Below, piece by piece: positions 53,633-62,356 of a stretch of 64,000 nt of DNA. The DNA comes from Leptospiraceae bacterium (GTDB taxonomy: Bacteria; Spirochaetota; Leptospiria; Leptospirales; Leptospiraceae). The stretch lies in NCBI GenBank assembly GCA_024233865.1, contig JACKPA010000001.1:496001-560000 (forward strand). The letters are read 5' to 3'. Positions within the stretch are counted from its first letter, which is position 1, and each line of letters starts with the position of its first letter. Position numbers and translations under genes: made by a program. The notes under the pieces are model-generated. The model saw nothing but the letters and a program-made list of their open reading frames with translations, made no database searches and was not told the DNA's origin.

Positions 53633-54096
53633 AAATCAAATCATTCAAAGAATCTTTTAATAAAACAACTTCTGACAAACCCAAAACAAACGTTTCAGAA
53701 TCAATTGTTCCTATTGTGCATCCTGAAAATTCGTTTTTGGCAATTTTGGAGGCAATTGTTCCTTCAAACCAAGAGTCAACACGTGAACTAAACGAATTGT
53801 GGAAACAACTACCTGATTTGGAAAAAAGATTCTTAAAACAGCCCAGCCACCAAAACCTAACAGAATACAAAATGTTGGTTAGAAACATAGTGGAAGCAAT
53901 ACTTAAAACCAATTATAAAACCCACAGAGCCAAGCTGCGAGGAAGAACCGACAATAAATTGCTTACCTATGTAAAAGTTATAGATGAAAATTTGCAAATT
54001 TTAACCCAAACTATGTTATCACCAGCAAATTCTGCTTTCTCTCTGCTCAAACAAGTGGAAAAGATTCGCGGGCTACTTATGGATTTGAAAAATTAA
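53629..54096 (+). CDS. YaaR (DUF327)-like protein
   Basis: 155 residues, helical, soluble. Resembles the DUF327/YaaR family: LNELWKQLPDLEKRFLKQPS near 63, VRNIVEAILKTNY near 90 and KVIDENLQIL near 118. Start TTG at 53629 overlaps the bactofilin stop by four bases. The role of the family is poorly known. Coupling to the bactofilin suggests an envelope or cell-shape role. Confidence 0.8.
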   Translation: MKIKSFKESFNKTTSDKPKTNVSESIVPIVHPENSFLAILEAIVPSNQESTRELNELWKQLPDLEKRFLKQPSHQNLTEYKMLVRNIVEAILKTNYKTHRAKLRGRTDNKLLTYVKVIDENLQILTQTMLSPANSAFSLLKQVEKIRGLLMDLKN

Positions 54097-54104
54097 AGGT
54101 AACA

Positions 54105-54980
54105 CTAATAAATTTCAGGAACAAAAAACTGTTCGTTTCTGGGGGGTCTTACATAATTTTCAGCAGGTTTACGAGGAGATAACTCTAATGGTTCCGGTGT
54201 CATGTCCTCGTAAGGAATTTTATTTAGAATATGGTGTATGCAGTTCAGCCTTGCTTTTTTTTTATCATCTGCTTCTACAGTAAACCATGGTGCTTCCGGT
54301 ATATTTGTATAAGAAAACATTTTGTCCTTTGCTTTTGAATACTCAATCCATCTATCTCTAGATTCCAAATCCATAGGACTTAATTTCCACCTTCTGGCCG
54401 GGTCTATAGTCCTTGATTGAAATCTTCGCTCTTGCTCATCATCGCTTACACTAAACCAGTACTTTAATAAAATGATTCCAGAACGAACCAACATCCTTTC
54501 AAATTCTGGGCAATCTTGCATAAACTGACTATATTGAGCATCAGTACAAAAACCCATTACGTGCTCAACGCCTGCTCTATTGTACCAGCTTCTATCAAAG
54601 ATTACAATTTCTCCGGCTGCTGGAAGGTGTGGGATATACCTTTGGAAATACCATTCTGTTTTTTCTCTATCACTAGGTGTCCCCAAAGCTACAACTCTAC
54701 ATCCCCTGGGATTTAAAGGTTCTTGGATCCGCTTGATAGTTCCACCTTTTCCGGCGGCATCCCTACCTTCAAAGATAATAACAATCCTTGTTCCGGAAAA
54801 CTTTACCCAGTATTGCATTTTTACTAATTCTAACTGGAGTTTTGCCAATTCCTTTTCGTATTTCTTTTTGGGAATTCTAGAACTTCCTTCACTTTCAGAA
54901 GTATATTTTGCAGTATTTTTTCCTTTCTTCTTTTTCTTTTTTTCTTTGGGTTTTTCTTCTTTTTGAGCTGTTTCTTCCAT
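54105..54980 (-). CDS. ppk2: Polyphosphate kinase 2
   Basis: 291 residues. Walker A FEGRDAAGKGGTIKRIQEPL near 71, Walker B EIVIFDRSWYNRAGVEHVMG near 128, and a lid block SDDEQERRFQSRTIDPARRWK near 178, all characteristic of PPK2. It moves phosphate between polyphosphate and nucleotides. The N-terminal 35 residues are very Lys/Glu-rich and probably disordered. It follows the TPR gene by 26 bp and converges with the YaaR-like gene. Confidence 0.95.
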   Translation of the reverse strand: MEETAQKEEKPKEKKKKKKGKNTAKYTSESEGSSRIPKKKYEKELAKLQLELVKMQYWVKFSGTRIVIIFEGRDAAGKGGTIKRIQEPLNPRGCRVVALGTPSDREKTEWYFQRYIPHLPAAGEIVIFDRSWYNRAGVEHVMGFCTDAQYSQFMQDCPEFERMLVRSGIILLKYWFSVSDDEQERRFQSRTIDPARRWKLSPMDLESRDRWIEYSKAKDKMFSYTNIPEAPWFTVEADDKKKARLNCIHHILNKIPYEDMTPEPLELSPRKPAENYVRPPRNEQFFVPEIY

Positions 54981-55006
54981 TTTTTGCTCTTTGCTCTTAT
55001 GTTTTA

Positions 55007-55801
55007 TTACTGAGTTTTTTCTTGTGGGGGAGTATTGGATGAAGATTTAAGGATTAAATATAAACTGAGCTCTTTCACTTCTTCAAGAGTGGAAGGATTT
55101 GATTTTGATTCAAGTTCAACCACAGATTTTAGGTCTTTCAAACCATCTTCTTTTTGGTTATTTGAAATCTTTAGCCTACCTTGGTTATACAGGCTCCATG
55201 CACGAAAAGCAGCAGTTTCATCATTATTTTTTAGTAAAGAACTTGCAATAGAATAATTTTGAATGGATTGTTTGATATCTCCTTCTTTTCCTGCCAACTC
55301 TCTGTAGTTTCCAGCTATAAAAAAATAAAGAGCTTTTACCTCTTTAGGATTGTCTATTTTAGTAGCAACTTTTTCAAGAGTAAGGGCTGCTTTGGCAAAT
55401 TCTCCATTTCTAGCATAAAAATCTGCCAATATTTTTGAAGCTCTTTTGTTAGAATCTGTTCTTCCGTACTTAGCCTCAAAAATCTCATAATCTTTGATTT
55501 TCTGTGCTAAGTCAATCTGAGGATTCTCGTGTTTTTTATCTAATTTTTCTAGTTCAACAGTAGCTGTAGCATTAGTGTAGCGAGAATATTCGCCATATCC
55601 AATAAAAATGAGTAACAAGATAATAAAAATACCAATCCCAATAAAAAAAGGCTTCCGATTTCGAGAGACGTATCTTGAAAATTTAAGGAGGTATAATTCA
55701 AATATATTTCCCTCAAAATTCTCAAATTCGTCCTGATCTACTCGATACTGCTGGTGCTTAACGGTTTCTTCTCTAAATTTTTTTCGATCTAGCTTTGCCA
55801 T
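55007..55801 (-). CDS. Membrane-anchored TPR-type protein
   Basis: 264 residues. A single membrane helix (about 51-72) after a basic cytoplasmic N terminus, then alpha-helical repeats (KRASKILADFYARNGEFAKA near 122, ALYFFIAGNYRELAGKEGDI near 155) of TPR type, resembling YfgM/BamD-like scaffold proteins. It starts 9 bp after the rpsA stop on the same strand, so it is co-transcribed with ribosomal protein S1. A role in envelope protein handling is inferred only. Confidence 0.75.
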   Translation of the reverse strand: MAKLDRKKFREETVKHQQYRVDQDEFENFEGNIFELYLLKFSRYVSRNRKPFFIGIGIFIILLLIFIGYGEYSRYTNATATVELEKLDKKHENPQIDLAQKIKDYEIFEAKYGRTDSNKRASKILADFYARNGEFAKAALTLEKVATKIDNPKEVKALYFFIAGNYRELAGKEGDIKQSIQNYSIASSLLKNNDETAAFRAWSLYNQGRLKISNNQKEDGLKDLKSVVELESKSNPSTLEEVKELSLYLILKSSSNTPPQEKTQ

Positions 55802-55810
55802 GAAACTATC

Positions 55811-57511
55811 TTATTTTAACTTACTGTTTATAAGACTACTCAAACTTTCGCTAGAAGGTGAATCGTCAGATTTAATATATTTTGCCATTTCTTCTCGCTC
55901 TCGAACCCTATCGTAGTCTTTGATAGATAAGGAAATTTTTTTAAGTTCGGACTCAATTTTTAATATTACTGCTTTTATCGGTTCGCCTACCCTATAGATT
56001 TCTTCCAGTTTAATGTCTTTACTCTCAGGTATTTGAGAAACATGCACAAGACCTTCATATCCAGGTTCGATTTCGATAAAAATGCCAAAACTTACTACAC
56101 TTTTAATTTTCCCTTCTACTATGGTTCCTGAAGGATACTTTTTCCTGAGAAGCTCATAAGGATTTTCTTCTAATTGTTTTAGTCCACAGGAAATTCGATT
56201 GGAATTTTTATCAACTTCAAGTATTTTATATTGAACAACTTGTCCCTTTTTTAAGGAAACGGTTGGATCTTTGACTTTTTCATCCCATGTTATATCGCCT
56301 ATATGAATTAAGCCTTCAATCCCATTTTCCACTTCTACAAAAGCGCCATATTTGGTAATTCCGGTTATTTTACCTTCTAAAACACTATTCACTGCTACTT
56401 TTGGACTTAGATTATCCCATGGATTTGGTATCAATTGCTTTAATCCTAAAGACAGCCTCTTGCTTTCAAAATCGATATCCAAAATAACTGAATCAACTTC
56501 CTGACCTTTTTTGAGAATTTCTTTAGGATGTGGGGGTTTCTTAGCCCAACTCAATTCCGAAGTATGAATAAGTCCTTCCAAACCAGCTTTGAGCTCAACA
56601 AAAGCCCCAAAGTTTGTAAGAGAAGTAACAATACCTCTTACTACCATTTCTTTCTCTAATTCGCGTCTTGCCCACTCCCATGGATCCTCATACAATTGCT
56701 TTAAGCCAAGGCTAAGCCTATTGTCTTCTGGATTTAAATCCAAAACCATCAACTCAACCTGTTGTCCAACTTTAAAATATTGCTTAAACGGAGCATACTT
56801 TTTATATGATATGTCATTTTGCCTAAGCAAACCTTCTATCCCATGCACCTTACAAAAAACACCAAAACTGGCAATCTTAGTGACTTCGCCAACGACCTTA
56901 TCACCAATATGAACTTCTTTTACTAGTTCATCCCACTTTTCTTTATTGATTTCATCCAATAAAGACTTTCGCGAGATCACACCGGTTTTGTTTTTTTCGT
57001 TGAGTTTTAGAATTTTAAAGCTTAATAACTTATTCTTCAACTCCCCTAAGGATGGAGTTTTTTTTCCACCCCCCCCAGCATGAGAAAGCGGTAAAAATAG
57101 GTTTATATTTTCTACTTTTACGTTAAAACCCCTTTTCCGAAGTCCTTCTACAACACCTTCAACTGAAATGTTCTTTTTGTAGGAGTCCTTAATTGTTTCC
57201 CAGCCTTTTTTAAAATCTGCTTCCCTTTTGGAGAGAACATATATACCAGATTCTTTTTCTCTTGACTTGACAACAATGGACACGTCACTTCCTATTTCAG
57301 GAGGTGAATCAAACTCGCCTAGGGGCAACCTACCATCCGTTTTTAAACCAATGGTTACATATACTGTTTTTTCTGTTTCATCGATAGCAACAATTTTACC
57401 TTCTACCAAAGCTCCTTTTCCGAAGCTAATCTGTTCTTGTTCAGATTGCTCGAGCAGCTTGGCAAAAGCCAAATTTTGATTTTCTTTTGAAATTGAATTT
57501 ACTGAATTCAA
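55811..57511 (-). CDS. rpsA: 30S ribosomal protein S1
   Basis: 566 residues with six S1 OB-fold repeats, clearly seen in the recurring KxTxITKYGAFVEVENGIEGLIHxGDITW and LSLGLKQL segments (about residues 30, 115, 200, 285, 370 and 455 onward). S1 helps mRNA bind the ribosome. The annotated start is a TTG at 57511 without an obvious ribosome site, fitting the tendency of rpsA to be autoregulated through an unusual initiation region. A strong hairpin lies 30 bp upstream (57541-57581). Followed by the TPR gene. Confidence 0.93.
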   Translation of the reverse strand: MNSVNSISKENQNLAFAKLLEQSEQEQISFGKGALVEGKIVAIDETEKTVYVTIGLKTDGRLPLGEFDSPPEIGSDVSIVVKSREKESGIYVLSKREADFKKGWETIKDSYKKNISVEGVVEGLRKRGFNVKVENINLFLPLSHAGGGGKKTPSLGELKNKLLSFKILKLNEKNKTGVISRKSLLDEINKEKWDELVKEVHIGDKVVGEVTKIASFGVFCKVHGIEGLLRQNDISYKKYAPFKQYFKVGQQVELMVLDLNPEDNRLSLGLKQLYEDPWEWARRELEKEMVVRGIVTSLTNFGAFVELKAGLEGLIHTSELSWAKKPPHPKEILKKGQEVDSVILDIDFESKRLSLGLKQLIPNPWDNLSPKVAVNSVLEGKITGITKYGAFVEVENGIEGLIHIGDITWDEKVKDPTVSLKKGQVVQYKILEVDKNSNRISCGLKQLEENPYELLRKKYPSGTIVEGKIKSVVSFGIFIEIEPGYEGLVHVSQIPESKDIKLEEIYRVGEPIKAVILKIESELKKISLSIKDYDRVREREEMAKYIKSDDSPSSESLSSLINSKLK

Positions 57512-57540
57512 TGTTTCACGGCATCTTTCTTAGGATTTGT

Positions 57541-57581
57541 TGGTATGGATATTGGGTATTGTTTACCAAATATCCATACCA
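57541..57581 (-). promoter_or_regulatory. Strong hairpin in the rpsA leader
   Basis: Arms TGGTATGGATATTGGGTA and TACCAAATATCCATACCA pair at 17 of 18 positions with a 5-base loop. It lies between divergent rpsA and gap, 30-70 bp upstream of the rpsA start, and on the plus strand is followed by five T. It could fold in the rpsA mRNA leader (autoregulation), act as an operator, or shield the divergent promoters by ending plus-strand transcripts. Confidence 0.6.
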
Positions 57582-57747
57582 GTTTTTACAATATCTTTTA
57601 TACATGCTTAGCTGTCAAGCAAGTTTATAATTCTTTTCTAGTTTTTAGGAAGATTTTCAAAAAATATTTATCCTATTCTGAAATAAATTCTACTTGGATT
57701 TTTAGGACATAAAAAGAAAGATGATAAGAAAAGGAGAATGGAAATTT

Positions 57748-58752
57748 ATGACAAAAGTAGCTATAAATGGCTTTGGGAGAATAGGTAGATTAGTTCTAAG
57801 AATGGGGATGAAAGACCCTAACTTGGAATTTGTAGCAATTAATGACCTAGTTCCTTCAGATAACCTGGCTTATTTATTTAAATACGACTCTACTCACGGA
57901 AGATACAATGGAACGGTAGATTCTGATAAAGAAAACTTAATTATAGATGGGAAAAAAGTAAAATGTCTTTCTGAAAGAGATCCAGCACAATTACCATGGA
58001 AAGCTTTAGGAGTTGACTACGTAATCGAATCAACAGGTTTGTTTACAACCAGAGAAGGAGCAACAAAACACTTAACCGCAGGAGCAAAAAAAGTGGTAAT
58101 ATCTGCTCCTGCTAAAGATAAAGATATTCCTACATTTGTAATGGGAGTGAACCACCAGAATTATAAATCTAGTGACAATATTGTTTCTAATGCGTCTTGT
58201 ACTACAAACTGTCTTGCACCTGTTGTGAAAGTTGTATTAGATAACTTTGGCATAAAAGAAGGTCTTATGACCACAATTCACGCTATGACAGCGACCCAAC
58301 CTACGGTGGATGGACCTTCTAAAAAAGACTTTAGAGGTGGGCGTGGAGCTGCTCAAAACATCATTCCTGCTTCAACCGGTGCTGCCAAAGCGGTTGGTTT
58401 GTGTATTCCGGAAGTTGCTGGAAAATTGACAGGGATGTCATTTAGAGTTCCGACTCCGGATGTTTCTGTTGTTGATTTAACGGTAAAAACTGAAAAAAGC
58501 ACTTCTTTGGATGAAATCAAGAAAAAGATGAAAGAGGCTTCTGAAGGTTCTATGAAAGGGTTTTTGGCTTATACGGAAGAAGATGTAGTTTCTAATGACT
58601 TTACAAGCTCACCATATTCATCAATTTTTGATTCTGGGGCGTGTATTCAGTTAAATGACACATTTTTTAAATTAGTATCATGGTATGATAACGAAATGGG
58701 TTATTCCAACAGAGTCATTGACTTAATTCATCACATGGTAAGTAAAGGTTAA
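57748..58752 (+). CDS. gap: Glyceraldehyde-3-phosphate dehydrogenase
   Basis: 334 residues, normal length from the ATG at 57748 (an in-frame ATG at 57721 would add nine atypical residues). NAD site VAINGFGRIGRLVLRMG, catalytic Cys in SNASCTTNCLAPV, and the C-terminal SWYDNEMGYSNR are intact. It oxidises glyceraldehyde 3-phosphate to 1,3-bisphosphoglycerate. A PGK-like gene follows 2 bp later, the usual glycolytic order, although that partner looks inactive. Confidence 0.97.
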   Translation: MTKVAINGFGRIGRLVLRMGMKDPNLEFVAINDLVPSDNLAYLFKYDSTHGRYNGTVDSDKENLIIDGKKVKCLSERDPAQLPWKALGVDYVIESTGLFTTREGATKHLTAGAKKVVISAPAKDKDIPTFVMGVNHQNYKSSDNIVSNASCTTNCLAPVVKVVLDNFGIKEGLMTTIHAMTATQPTVDGPSKKDFRGGRGAAQNIIPASTGAAKAVGLCIPEVAGKLTGMSFRVPTPDVSVVDLTVKTEKSTSLDEIKKKMKEASEGSMKGFLAYTEEDVVSNDFTSSPYSSIFDSGACIQLNDTFFKLVSWYDNEMGYSNRVIDLIHHMVSKG

Positions 58753-58754
58753 GA

Positions 58755-59951
58755 ATGAATTTACCTAGAATCGAGAACATTGATGTTCAGGATCGAAGGA
58801 TTTTTCTAAGGGCGGATTTTAATCTGCCCTTAGAAAATAAGGATGAGGGTTTTGATGATGTTCTCTTAAGAAAAGCTATACCAACAATTGATTTGCTTGT
58901 AAACAAAGGAGCAAAGTTAATTATCGGGAGTAGTCTTGGGCGTTTAGAGGGCAAGGTAAACCCAAAGTATTCTATGAGTTCTATTTCCGAGCGATTGTCT
59001 GGTTTGTTGGGGAAAAATATTAACTTTATAGACAAACCAATAAACAGCGAAGTTACAGAATACACCCAAGGAATGAAATCAGGTGAGATTTGTATGCTGG
59101 AAAATCTTGGATTTTATAAAGAAGAGGCTGAAAACCCACCTGAATTTGCCAAAAAATTAAGCGAATTAGCAGATATTTATATTAATGATTCGTTTTCAGA
59201 CTCAAATAAAGAGTTGGCTTCTACGGTAGGAATTACCAAACATCTCCCTTCTTATTCAGGCTCATGGTTATACAGAGAAGTAGAAGTTTTATCTAATTTA
59301 TTAATCAAACCGGATAAACCATTTGTTGCCATTTTGGGTGGTTCACAAATTTCCTCCAAAGAGAAATTGCTAGACGTAATTTTTTCAAGGGCAAATATCA
59401 TTTTGATTGGTGGTGCTATGTCTTATACCTTTTTAAAATCAAAGGCTGTTCCGGTGGGTTCATCCTTTTTGGAAAAGGATTTTGAAGTAAAAGCTTTTCA
59501 AATTATGAATAAAGCCGGTCTGGCAGATATTACCTTTGAACTACCTATTGATCATGTAATTGCGGAACAATTCCATGAAAAAGCTAAAATTAAAACCGTA
59601 GACAGAATGGGCATCCCTGACGGGTGGTTTGCGATGGATATAGGACCTAAAACAATTGCTCATTATGAAAAAATTATCAAAAATGCAGGTACTGTTTTTT
59701 GGAATGGCTCTATGGGGGTGGTAGAAATGAGAAAATTTACAATTGGGACTAAAAATATTGCAAAGGCTCTTGCCAAATCCAACGCCAAAACAATTGTAAG
59801 TGGCTTTAATTCGATAGGTGCTGTTGTTAGTGCTGGTGTAAATGATAAGATTTTTCATTTGTCAACAGGTAACGATGCTTGTTTGGACTTTATTGCCGGA
59901 AAACCTTTTCCCGCTTTGGAAGCTCTACTGAAGCAAGGTGATTTTTTATAA
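58755..59951 (+). CDS. Phosphoglycerate kinase homologue with lost active-site residues
   Basis: 398 residues, the full length of PGK and collinear with it, but many catalytic residues are changed. DDTRI reads DDVLL (Arg lost), SHLGRP reads SSLGRL, LENLRF reads LENLGF (Gly119 for Arg), NDAFGxxHRAHAS reads NDSFSDSNKELAS, GGAKVSxK reads GGSQISSK (Gln198 for Lys), GGGDS reads SGFNS (Asn352 for Asp), and STGGGA reads STGNDA. The fold-defining parts (ILIGGAMSYTFLKSKAVPVG, DIGPKTI, WNGSMG) are kept. It is open and translationally adjacent to gap, so it seems maintained, as a pseudoenzyme. A second, active PGK must exist elsewhere if glycolysis runs. Confidence 0.88.
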   Translation: MNLPRIENIDVQDRRIFLRADFNLPLENKDEGFDDVLLRKAIPTIDLLVNKGAKLIIGSSLGRLEGKVNPKYSMSSISERLSGLLGKNINFIDKPINSEVTEYTQGMKSGEICMLENLGFYKEEAENPPEFAKKLSELADIYINDSFSDSNKELASTVGITKHLPSYSGSWLYREVEVLSNLLIKPDKPFVAILGGSQISSKEKLLDVIFSRANIILIGGAMSYTFLKSKAVPVGSSFLEKDFEVKAFQIMNKAGLADITFELPIDHVIAEQFHEKAKIKTVDRMGIPDGWFAMDIGPKTIAHYEKIIKNAGTVFWNGSMGVVEMRKFTIGTKNIAKALAKSNAKTIVSGFNSIGAVVSAGVNDKIFHLSTGNDACLDFIAGKPFPALEALLKQGDFL

Positions 59952-59977
59952 TTAATTATTCTAAGAAGAGAAACATA

Positions 59978-60352
59978 ATGAAAGTAAATTTTTTAACTAA
60001 AGTATTTGTAATTAGCACATTGCTATTTATAACTCCAATTTTTTCAATGGAACGGAATTCCTTTATACAATTTGTGGGAAAATTGCATAAACTTGATGAT
60101 TCTCACAAAATTGATAAACTAAACGAATTATATACGGAAACTTATACTTCCATACAAGCCCAGCAAATACTAAATACTTTTAAATATGGTAGTCATAGGT
60201 TAGATGCTTTTGATGTTCTCAGCACTAAGCTACAAGACCCACAAAACAAAGACTTTCTTCTTGCCTGTTTTGAAAACGATCATCCAATTTTTCAAAAAGC
60301 AGCTAAAGAGATTTCGGAAAGAATTACCGTTGCTTGTATGATTTCACCATAG
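59978..60352 (+). CDS. Secreted DUF4476-like protein
   Basis: 124 residues. Signal peptide (1-23) then a helical domain resembling DUF4476: FIQFVGKLHKLDDSHKIDKL, TSIQAQQILNTFKYGSHRLD and ALxxLxxxxxDPQNKDFLLACF-type spacing. The function of the domain is unknown. The start is 26 bp after the PGK-like gene with AAGAAGAGA upstream, and it is followed by the CBS gene after 10 bp, so it may be in the gap transcript. Confidence 0.7.
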   Translation: MKVNFLTKVFVISTLLFITPIFSMERNSFIQFVGKLHKLDDSHKIDKLNELYTETYTSIQAQQILNTFKYGSHRLDAFDVLSTKLQDPQNKDFLLACFENDHPIFQKAAKEISERITVACMISP

Positions 60353-60362
60353 GGGATTTGAG

Positions 60363-60998
60363 ATGTTTTATGTGCATAACTATGAAGGAATTAAGCATGA
60401 TGCAACAAGAGAAGTTTTAGAACAAAGGCTAAAAGTATACCAACTCCATGACAAACCCAAAGTTCGAAAATATGTAGAAAAAGAGGGTGGCACTTTTTAT
60501 AACAAATCTCATGGAAGCCTTACACAGGGTGATGCAGAAAGGGCTTACCAATCAGCAATGCAATTAGAGCAGGAAGTCGAAGATATATGTCATGCCTACC
60601 AAATCATGAACAAACCGGTAAAAACGGTTTCACCGGACGCTTTTATTTCTAAAGCATGGGAAATGTTTAAAAGTTTGAATATCAGACATATGCCAGTTTT
60701 GTCACCTAATAATAAAATAGTGGGTATTATATCAGACAGGGATTTGCTTAAGTATGTGAGTGTGAACGAACGAAATTTACAAATAGAGTCCCACAAAAAG
60801 ATTAGAGATATTATGGCAACGGATGTAATAACAGCCAATCCCATGACTGACATTAGAAAAATAGCCCAAATGTTATTTGAACATCGCATTAGTGCCATGC
60901 CTATAGTGGATGAAAAAGATAACTTAGTTGGAATTATAACTCGCAGTGACATTTTACACGCCGTAATCCACCACAATGTTTTAAACGTGCAAGCTTGA
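60363..60998 (+). CDS. CBS-domain pair protein
   Basis: 211 residues. An N-terminal alpha region (1-75) precedes two CBS domains: MNKPVKTVSPDAFISKAWEM and VGIISDRDLLKYV (first), then DIMATDVITANPMTDIRKIA and VGIITRSDILHAVI (second). CBS pairs bind adenine nucleotides and regulate attached or partner proteins. No enzymatic domain is present, so it probably acts as a regulatory subunit. GGGGATTTGAG precedes the ATG. Confidence 0.9.
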   Translation: MFYVHNYEGIKHDATREVLEQRLKVYQLHDKPKVRKYVEKEGGTFYNKSHGSLTQGDAERAYQSAMQLEQEVEDICHAYQIMNKPVKTVSPDAFISKAWEMFKSLNIRHMPVLSPNNKIVGIISDRDLLKYVSVNERNLQIESHKKIRDIMATDVITANPMTDIRKIAQMLFEHRISAMPIVDEKDNLVGIITRSDILHAVIHHNVLNVQA

Positions 60999-61002
60999 TT
61001 AA

Positions 61003-61857
61003 TTATAACTTTTGTATCCAACCACAAAAATAGTTATTTGACTTCTCTTTTTTCCAACTTTCCATCCCATGTTGTAGAGAAGTTTTTAATGCTTGGCTTG
61101 AAGGTGAAAACGCTACAAAAAGCCAATTTTCCTCTTCTGCCAAAAGAATTGCGTCGGAGTTCTTGCCATAAGACGCTACAATATTCCCTTTGATAAATTT
61201 GGAAAGATTAAAGGCATTTTCATTTCCTTGAACTTCTTGCCAAACACCTTTGTTAACATTTTCAGGACTGAAGCGCAAATCAGTCTTTTGGCTGAGCTTG
61301 ATTAGTTTAGGGGTTTTGCTTATACTTTTAGGCAGCTTAGTTTGTTGGGCATAATAGAGCTTTTTTATATCATAATTTCGATTTGTATGATGGATTTTGA
61401 TTATGTACAATACGTTAGACTCTCCCTCCTCAATAATAGGAAGCAAATAGTACAGACTGGTTTCTTTAAAATTGTTTTGAATTTTTGCAAAACCTCCTGC
61501 ACTTTCAAAAAGGTATACAAGATTCTCTTTCTTATGAGCATAAAATTGATAGCCTTCCGTAGGACCAAAATAAACTCCACTAACCAGCAACAAATCCCAA
61601 TGATTATCTTTATTAAAGTCAAGCAGAAATATTTTACCACTTTGTAGTTGCTCGGACTTTTGTATTTTGGTAAGCTGATTTTTTTCTTTTTGTGTTAATG
61701 GCTTTTGGATTATGTAAGAATTTAGTTTCTTAGTTAAAAAACTCTCTTTTTGCAAGTCATATTTATTTTTAAAAAAAAGAAAGTTATCCAAGCTTTGGGT
61801 TGTAATGATACTGGGGAAGTAAAAGCAAAATAAAAGCAACAGAAGATTTTTTTTCAT
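61003..61857 (-). CDS. Secreted protein with C-terminal SH3-like segment
   Basis: 284 residues from the ATG at 61857. Signal peptide MKKNLLLLLFCFYFPSIITT; middle region with GKIFLLDFNKDNHWDLLLVSG (FG-GAP-like beta stretch); the C-terminal 90 residues contain RFSPENVNKGVWQEV and YGKNSDAILLAEEENWLFVA, resembling an SH3b-type fold. The open frame extends upstream into the tmRNA gene, but those codons come from ssrA and are not coding. The start is 13 bases after the ssrA 3' end, so the gene may be transcribed with ssrA. Confidence 0.78.
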   Translation of the reverse strand: MKKNLLLLLFCFYFPSIITTQSLDNFLFFKNKYDLQKESFLTKKLNSYIIQKPLTQKEKNQLTKIQKSEQLQSGKIFLLDFNKDNHWDLLLVSGVYFGPTEGYQFYAHKKENLVYLFESAGGFAKIQNNFKETSLYYLLPIIEEGESNVLYIIKIHHTNRNYDIKKLYYAQQTKLPKSISKTPKLIKLSQKTDLRFSPENVNKGVWQEVQGNENAFNLSKFIKGNIVASYGKNSDAILLAEEENWLFVAFSPSSQALKTSLQHGMESWKKEKSNNYFCGWIQKL

Positions 61858-61869
61858 TATAAAAAGACC

Positions 61870-62217
61870 TGGAGACGGTGGGAGTCGAACCCACGTCCTA
61901 TTAGGCCTCAATATAGCTTCTACATGTTTAGGTTGTGTATGAATTTCAAGGAAAATGAACCCCCAACCAGGTTTTTACCTCTACAATGTCTTTTTTACAG
62001 AATTTCAACAAGACATCAAATTCAAAATTCCGCCCTCTGTTTGCGTCGGAACATCAATCCACCAGAGGATTAGAATTGTATCCCGTTAACAGCACTATTA
62101 GGCTGCTAAAGCTAATTCGTTGTTTGCGTTTATTGTTTTGAAAGTTTTTAAGAGGACCTTCACCCCTACATGCCACTATACCCCGGACATCCAACAGTCG
62201 AAACCAGTGTCGTCCCC
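61870..62217 (-). ncRNA. ssrA: Transfer-messenger RNA (tmRNA)
   Basis: 348 bases. The 5' end GGGGACGACACTGGTTTCGA and 3' end GGGTTCGACTCCCACCGTCTCCA form the tRNA-like domain; GGGGACG pairs with CGTCTCC (one G-U). The tag frame at 62127-62098 is GCA AAC AAC GAA TTA GCT TTA GCA GCC TAA, giving ANNELALAA. The terminal CCA is not encoded, so it must be added. tmRNA frees stalled ribosomes and tags incomplete proteins for proteolysis. Divergent from plsC-like; downstream gene begins 13 bases later. Confidence 0.97.
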
Positions 62218-62237
62218 ATTTGCTTATTTGACGATAC

Positions 62238-62253
62238 AACAAACCAGTTTGTT
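62238..62253. promoter_or_regulatory. Palindrome in the ssrA / acyltransferase intergenic region
   Basis: AACAAACCAGTTTGTT: 7-base perfect arms around CA, 21-36 bases upstream of the tmRNA 5' end, where a promoter would lie. Operator-like; the regulator is not known. Confidence 0.4.
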
Positions 62254-62356
62254 TTATATATATCGAACAAAAGTATAGATATATTAAGAAAAAATTATCG
62301 TAGAAAAAGAAATACTTATATTTATTGAAAAAAACGAAAGGATTAAGAGTAATATT

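Noticed and set aside
61858..61911. Upstream extension of the secreted protein (MRPNRTWVRLPPSPG...)
   Set aside because: Those codons are the tmRNA 3' end and its flank; the signal peptide begins at the ATG at 61857.
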